This document shows positions 5,744-8,375 of a DNA stretch of 8,375 nucleotides, piece by piece (within the stretch, counting starts at the first letter, position 1; the number at the start of each line of letters is the position of its first letter). The stretch spans positions 1 to 8,375 of the forward strand of contig CAKTDK010000069.1 of assembly GCA_934541205.1 (NCBI GenBank), given 5' to 3'. The notes under the pieces are model-generated. The model saw only the letters and a program-made list of their open reading frames with translations. It searched no databases and was not told the origin of the DNA. A program made the position numbers and the translations under genes. The DNA is from an uncultured Eubacteriales bacterium (lineage in GTDB: Bacteria; Bacillota; Clostridia; Oscillospirales; RGIG7773).

Positions 5744-7387
5744 ATGGGAAAACAAAAAATCTTAATTGTGGATGATTCAGAAATGAATCGTACTCTTTTG
5801 GCAGACATTCTGGAAGACAAATACGATATTGTAGAGGCGGATAATGGAGCAAAGGCGATTGAGCTTCTTTCACAGCAAAGAACAGATTTTTCGCTCCTGC
5901 TTCTTGATATTATGATGCCTGAAATGGATGGTTTTGAAGTATTATCTCATATAAATAAATACCATTGGAATGACACATTTGCAGTTATTATGATTTCTGC
6001 TGATGATTCTCCTTCAAATATAAAACGCGCTTATGATTTGGGAGCCTTTGACTATATTAGTCGTCCGTTTGATTCAACAATTGTCCAGCGCCGTATTTCA
6101 AATACGATGCTTTTATATGCTCGTCAGCAACGTCTTGAAAAGATTATTGCGGAACAATTTTATGAGCAGGAAAAAAATAATGAACTCATGATTTCAATCT
6201 TGTCTCATATTGTGGAATTCCGTAATGGAGAAAGCGGTTTACATATAAGAAATGTCAACACTATTACGAAATATTTGCTAAAGCAGTTGGTTCAGCTGAC
6301 AGATCAATATCATTTGTCCAAAGCGGATATTTCTTTAATAAGCACTGCATCAGCACTGCATGATATTGGAAAGATTTCAATTTCAAGTGCGATTTTAAAT
6401 AAACCCGGACATCTTACCGCAGAGGAGTTTAAAGTTATGAAAACTCACTCGACAATTGGTGCCAATATGCTTTTGGAATTGCCAAATGAGCAACAAGAGA
6501 CTCCGTTAGTTCAAGTGGCCTTTGAAATCTGCCGCTGGCATCACGAAAGATATGATGGCAATGGTTATCCCGATAGATTAAAGGGAGAAGAAATTCCTAT
6601 ATCAGCTCAAGTGGTTTCTCTGGCTGATGTATATGATGCATTAATCAGTGAGAGATGCTATAAGAAGGCTTATTCGCATGAAAAAGCATTAAAAATGATT
6701 TTAGAAGGACAATGTGGCATATTTAATCCTATTCTTTTACAGTGTCTTAAAGAAATTGTAGATATACTTAAAACGGAACTGACAGATGCTTCTTTGGAAC
6801 GTAAAATTAAAAATATTCGGGATGTGAGAAACAAAATAGATTATGACAGGATATTTCCTTATGAAAAACGTTCCGTTTTATCTTATGGACGGCGCCCTGT
6901 GCGACTATTATATATTGACTCGTTAACCGGCGTATATAATCGCCGTTATTATGACGAACATTTTCAGAATGCAGAAAATGTCCAAGCTATTGGTATGATA
7001 GACATAGATAACTTTAAATATATTAATGACAATTATGGACACGATGTTGGCGATACCGTTTTGCGAAGCGTTGCTCAAGCTATTTTATCATATGTATATA
7101 AAACAGATGCCGTAATTCGTTATGGCGGTGATGAATTTTTAATTATATTTTATAATATACCTGCAGATACATTTCAGAAAAAATTAGAAGAAATCAGACA
7201 ATATCTTGATATTTTGGCGATAGATGAATATCCTGAAATTCATATATCCGCAAGCATAGGAGGAGCTTACGGAATAGAAAAAACAAAGGAGCTATTTAAA
7301 GTTGCAGATAGCATGATGTATCAGGCAAAGATTAGAAAGAATCAAGTAGTTATTCGTTTTTTAGATACGAAAAAGGATGACAATTAA
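5744..7387 (+). CDS. Response regulator with REC, HD-GYP and GGDEF domains
   Basis: This 547-residue cytoplasmic protein carries both c-di-GMP-degrading and c-di-GMP-making domains. The REC domain (about 4-122) has the acidic pair D10-D11, phospho-acceptor D55 (LLLLDIMMPEMDG) and switch residue S85, but the usual K of KPF is R107 (ISRPF). The HD-GYP phosphodiesterase domain (about 150-345) keeps GLHIRN (165-170), HDIGK (206-210), HH at 266-267, GYP at 274-276 and LADVYDAL (293-300). The later FDP-type motif reads FNP. The GGDEF cyclase domain (about 390-540) has LTGVYNRR and an intact GGDEF at 461-465. The inhibitory I-site RxxD is not conserved, since its arginine position holds Y (YKTD). 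All catalytic motifs are present, so either activity is possible and phosphorylation may set the balance. The start has only a weak ribosome binding site (gaaagaga). An Hpt gene follows after 20 nt. Confidence 0.95.
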   Translation: MGKQKILIVDDSEMNRTLLADILEDKYDIVEADNGAKAIELLSQQRTDFSLLLLDIMMPEMDGFEVLSHINKYHWNDTFAVIMISADDSPSNIKRAYDLGAFDYISRPFDSTIVQRRISNTMLLYARQQRLEKIIAEQFYEQEKNNELMISILSHIVEFRNGESGLHIRNVNTITKYLLKQLVQLTDQYHLSKADISLISTASALHDIGKISISSAILNKPGHLTAEEFKVMKTHSTIGANMLLELPNEQQETPLVQVAFEICRWHHERYDGNGYPDRLKGEEIPISAQVVSLADVYDALISERCYKKAYSHEKALKMILEGQCGIFNPILLQCLKEIVDILKTELTDASLERKIKNIRDVRNKIDYDRIFPYEKRSVLSYGRRPVRLLYIDSLTGVYNRRYYDEHFQNAENVQAIGMIDIDNFKYINDNYGHDVGDTVLRSVAQAILSYVYKTDAVIRYGGDEFLIIFYNIPADTFQKKLEEIRQYLDILAIDEYPEIHISASIGGAYGIEKTKELFKVADSMMYQAKIRKNQVVIRFLDTKKDDN

Positions 7388-7407
7388 AAAAGAAAGGGAA
7401 TATAATT

Positions 7408-7770
7408 ATGAATTTACGAGATTGTTATAATAATTTTTGCGGGAATTATGATGATGTGCTGAGCAGATTGAGGAGTGAACAGACGATTCAGAAATTTATA
7501 TACAAATTTATGGACGATAAAAGTTTTACATTGTTTGAAATATCTATGGACAATAAGAATTATGCCGAGGCACTTCGGGCTGTTCATACGCTCAAAGGAA
7601 TTTGCCAGAATCTTTCTTTTACCAAATTATATGAAAGCAGTGCCGAAATGACAGATGCGTTGAAAAAAAACGATTGTAATAAAGCTATTTCAATAATGCC
7701 AAAATTGTCAAATGACTATTATCAAACAATTTATGCTATTGAAGAATACAAGAAAATAATGGAGAAATGA
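7408..7770 (+). CDS. Stand-alone Hpt histidine phosphotransfer protein
   Basis: This 120-residue, all-helical protein has the Hpt signature HTLKGICQNL. H60 is the likely phosphorylated histidine, and K63 and G64 are the conserved residues after it. Such proteins carry phosphate between the receiver of a hybrid kinase and the receiver of a response regulator. Length is typical for an Hpt domain with no kinase attached. It lies 20 nt after the REC/HD-GYP/GGDEF gene, with aaaggg at 7393-7398 as ribosome binding site, and its stop overlaps the start of the next gene. It therefore very probably passes phosphate to D55 of the upstream regulator. The family glycine a few residues after HxLKG is replaced by N or L, a common relaxed variant. 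Confidence 0.88.
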   Translation: MNLRDCYNNFCGNYDDVLSRLRSEQTIQKFIYKFMDDKSFTLFEISMDNKNYAEALRAVHTLKGICQNLSFTKLYESSAEMTDALKKNDCNKAISIMPKLSNDYYQTIYAIEEYKKIMEK

Positions 7771-8375
7771 TGCCAATGCAGAACAGTCAAAAAAAGAATT
7801 CTACAACTCGTTTTTTAATATACAGTTTTATTGGACTTTTAATCTTTAGCATAGTTATTTTCAGTTTACTGGGAATTTATATGGGACGAAAGAGTAAAAA
7901 GACTATTTACCAAGTTGGAGAAATCTACATGTCCGGAATGAATGAACAAATGTCCAGGCATTTTGAATCCGTAATAAAATTGCGTTTTAATCAGGTGGAC
8001 GGTATTGTTTCCGTCGTTTCAAAAGAGAACAATGGCAACAAGAATCTATATGAGGAACTCGTTTATAGAGCGCAGGTCAGAGAATTTAATTATTTGGCGC
8101 TTTGTTCTGCCAAAGGAAACTTTGAAACTCTTTATGGACAATCAATACAGCCGCTGAATCCTTCTCCTTTTGTAGAAGCATTAGTAAAGGGTGAACAAAG
8201 AGTTGCTATAGGGGTTGATACGAATGGAAATGAAGTGGTATTGTTTGGTGTCAAAGCTGATTATCCTATGCATAATGGTGAAAAAAGTGTTGGTCTGATA
8301 GCAGCCGTTCCTTTGGAATATATCACTAGTTTTCTTTATTTAGAAGACGAAGAGCAGTTGATGTATTATCACATT
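7770..8375 (+). CDS. Membrane-anchored sensor, probable hybrid histidine kinase (partial, 3' end outside)
   Basis: This frame stays open from here to the end of the window (202 codons). A short basic N-terminus is followed by one membrane helix (about residues 15-37, RFLIYSFIGLLIFSIVIFSL) and then basic GRKSKK. The remaining ~165 residues look like an extracytoplasmic sensing domain: a long helix (GMNEQMSRHFESVIKLRF), then a PAS/Cache-like alternation (NYLALCSAKGNFETLYG, VALFGVKADYP-like VVLFGVKADYP, VGLIAAVPLEYI). No kinase domain is within the window, so a hybrid histidine kinase is inferred from the Hpt and REC neighbours. In-frame ATGs occur at 7767, 7770 and 7776. 7770 is chosen because it lies five bases after ggag (7761-7764) and overlaps the Hpt stop (TGATG), giving translational coupling; 7767 is also possible. 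An adenylate/diguanylate cyclase or chemoreceptor is an alternative. Confidence 0.75.
   Translation, partial: MPMQNSQKKNSTTRFLIYSFIGLLIFSIVIFSLLGIYMGRKSKKTIYQVGEIYMSGMNEQMSRHFESVIKLRFNQVDGIVSVVSKENNGNKNLYEELVYRAQVREFNYLALCSAKGNFETLYGQSIQPLNPSPFVEALVKGEQRVAIGVDTNGNEVVLFGVKADYPMHNGEKSVGLIAAVPLEYITSFLYLEDEEQLMYYHI

Overview
The window looks like a stretch of a low-GC Gram-positive chromosome, most likely an anaerobic gut-type member of the Clostridia. The basis is the strongly AT-rich sequence, A/G-rich ribosome binding sites such as aaggagag, sigma-A type promoters, and the type of serine recombinase remnant found here. The exact genus cannot be read from the sequence.

Region 1 (about 70-1520) is decayed accessory DNA. 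A RelB/DinJ-type antitoxin gene has lost its start codon and been frameshifted near its 5' end. It is followed directly by the first ~37 codons of its YafQ/RelE-type toxin, which carries an internal stop. The toxin frame ends abruptly at about position 440-449, where the 3' two thirds of a large serine recombinase begins (Recombinase domain, zinc ribbon, DUF4368-type tail). That remnant has five frame changes and three nonsense codons. A hairpin terminator closes the region.

Region 2 (1519-3862) holds a divergent pair: an AraC-family regulator on the minus strand and a Gfo/Idh/MocA-family NAD(P)-dependent oxidoreductase on the plus strand. Their promoters stand back to back, and the araC-type promoter is a perfect consensus. 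The pair looks like a small regulated catabolic unit for a sugar or polyol derivative. Downstream lie a 155-nt foldback element with perfect 17-bp terminal inverted repeats and a strong bidirectional terminator. About 240 nt with no recognisable gene follows.

Region 3 (4103-8375, running off the end) is the most interesting part. A 487-residue minus-strand regulator carries two separate GntR winged-helix domains, each followed by a similar-looking helical domain, so it looks like an internal duplication. It is divergent from a plus-strand operon encoding a response regulator with REC, HD-GYP and GGDEF domains (both c-di-GMP breakdown and synthesis), a stand-alone Hpt phosphotransfer protein, and the start of a membrane-anchored sensor that overlaps the Hpt gene. 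The natural reading is a phosphorelay (sensor kinase to Hpt to REC) that sets c-di-GMP level. The divergent GntR-type protein may control it through a perfect inverted repeat that overlaps that protein's own -35 box. The kinase domain itself is beyond the window, so this last link is inferred.
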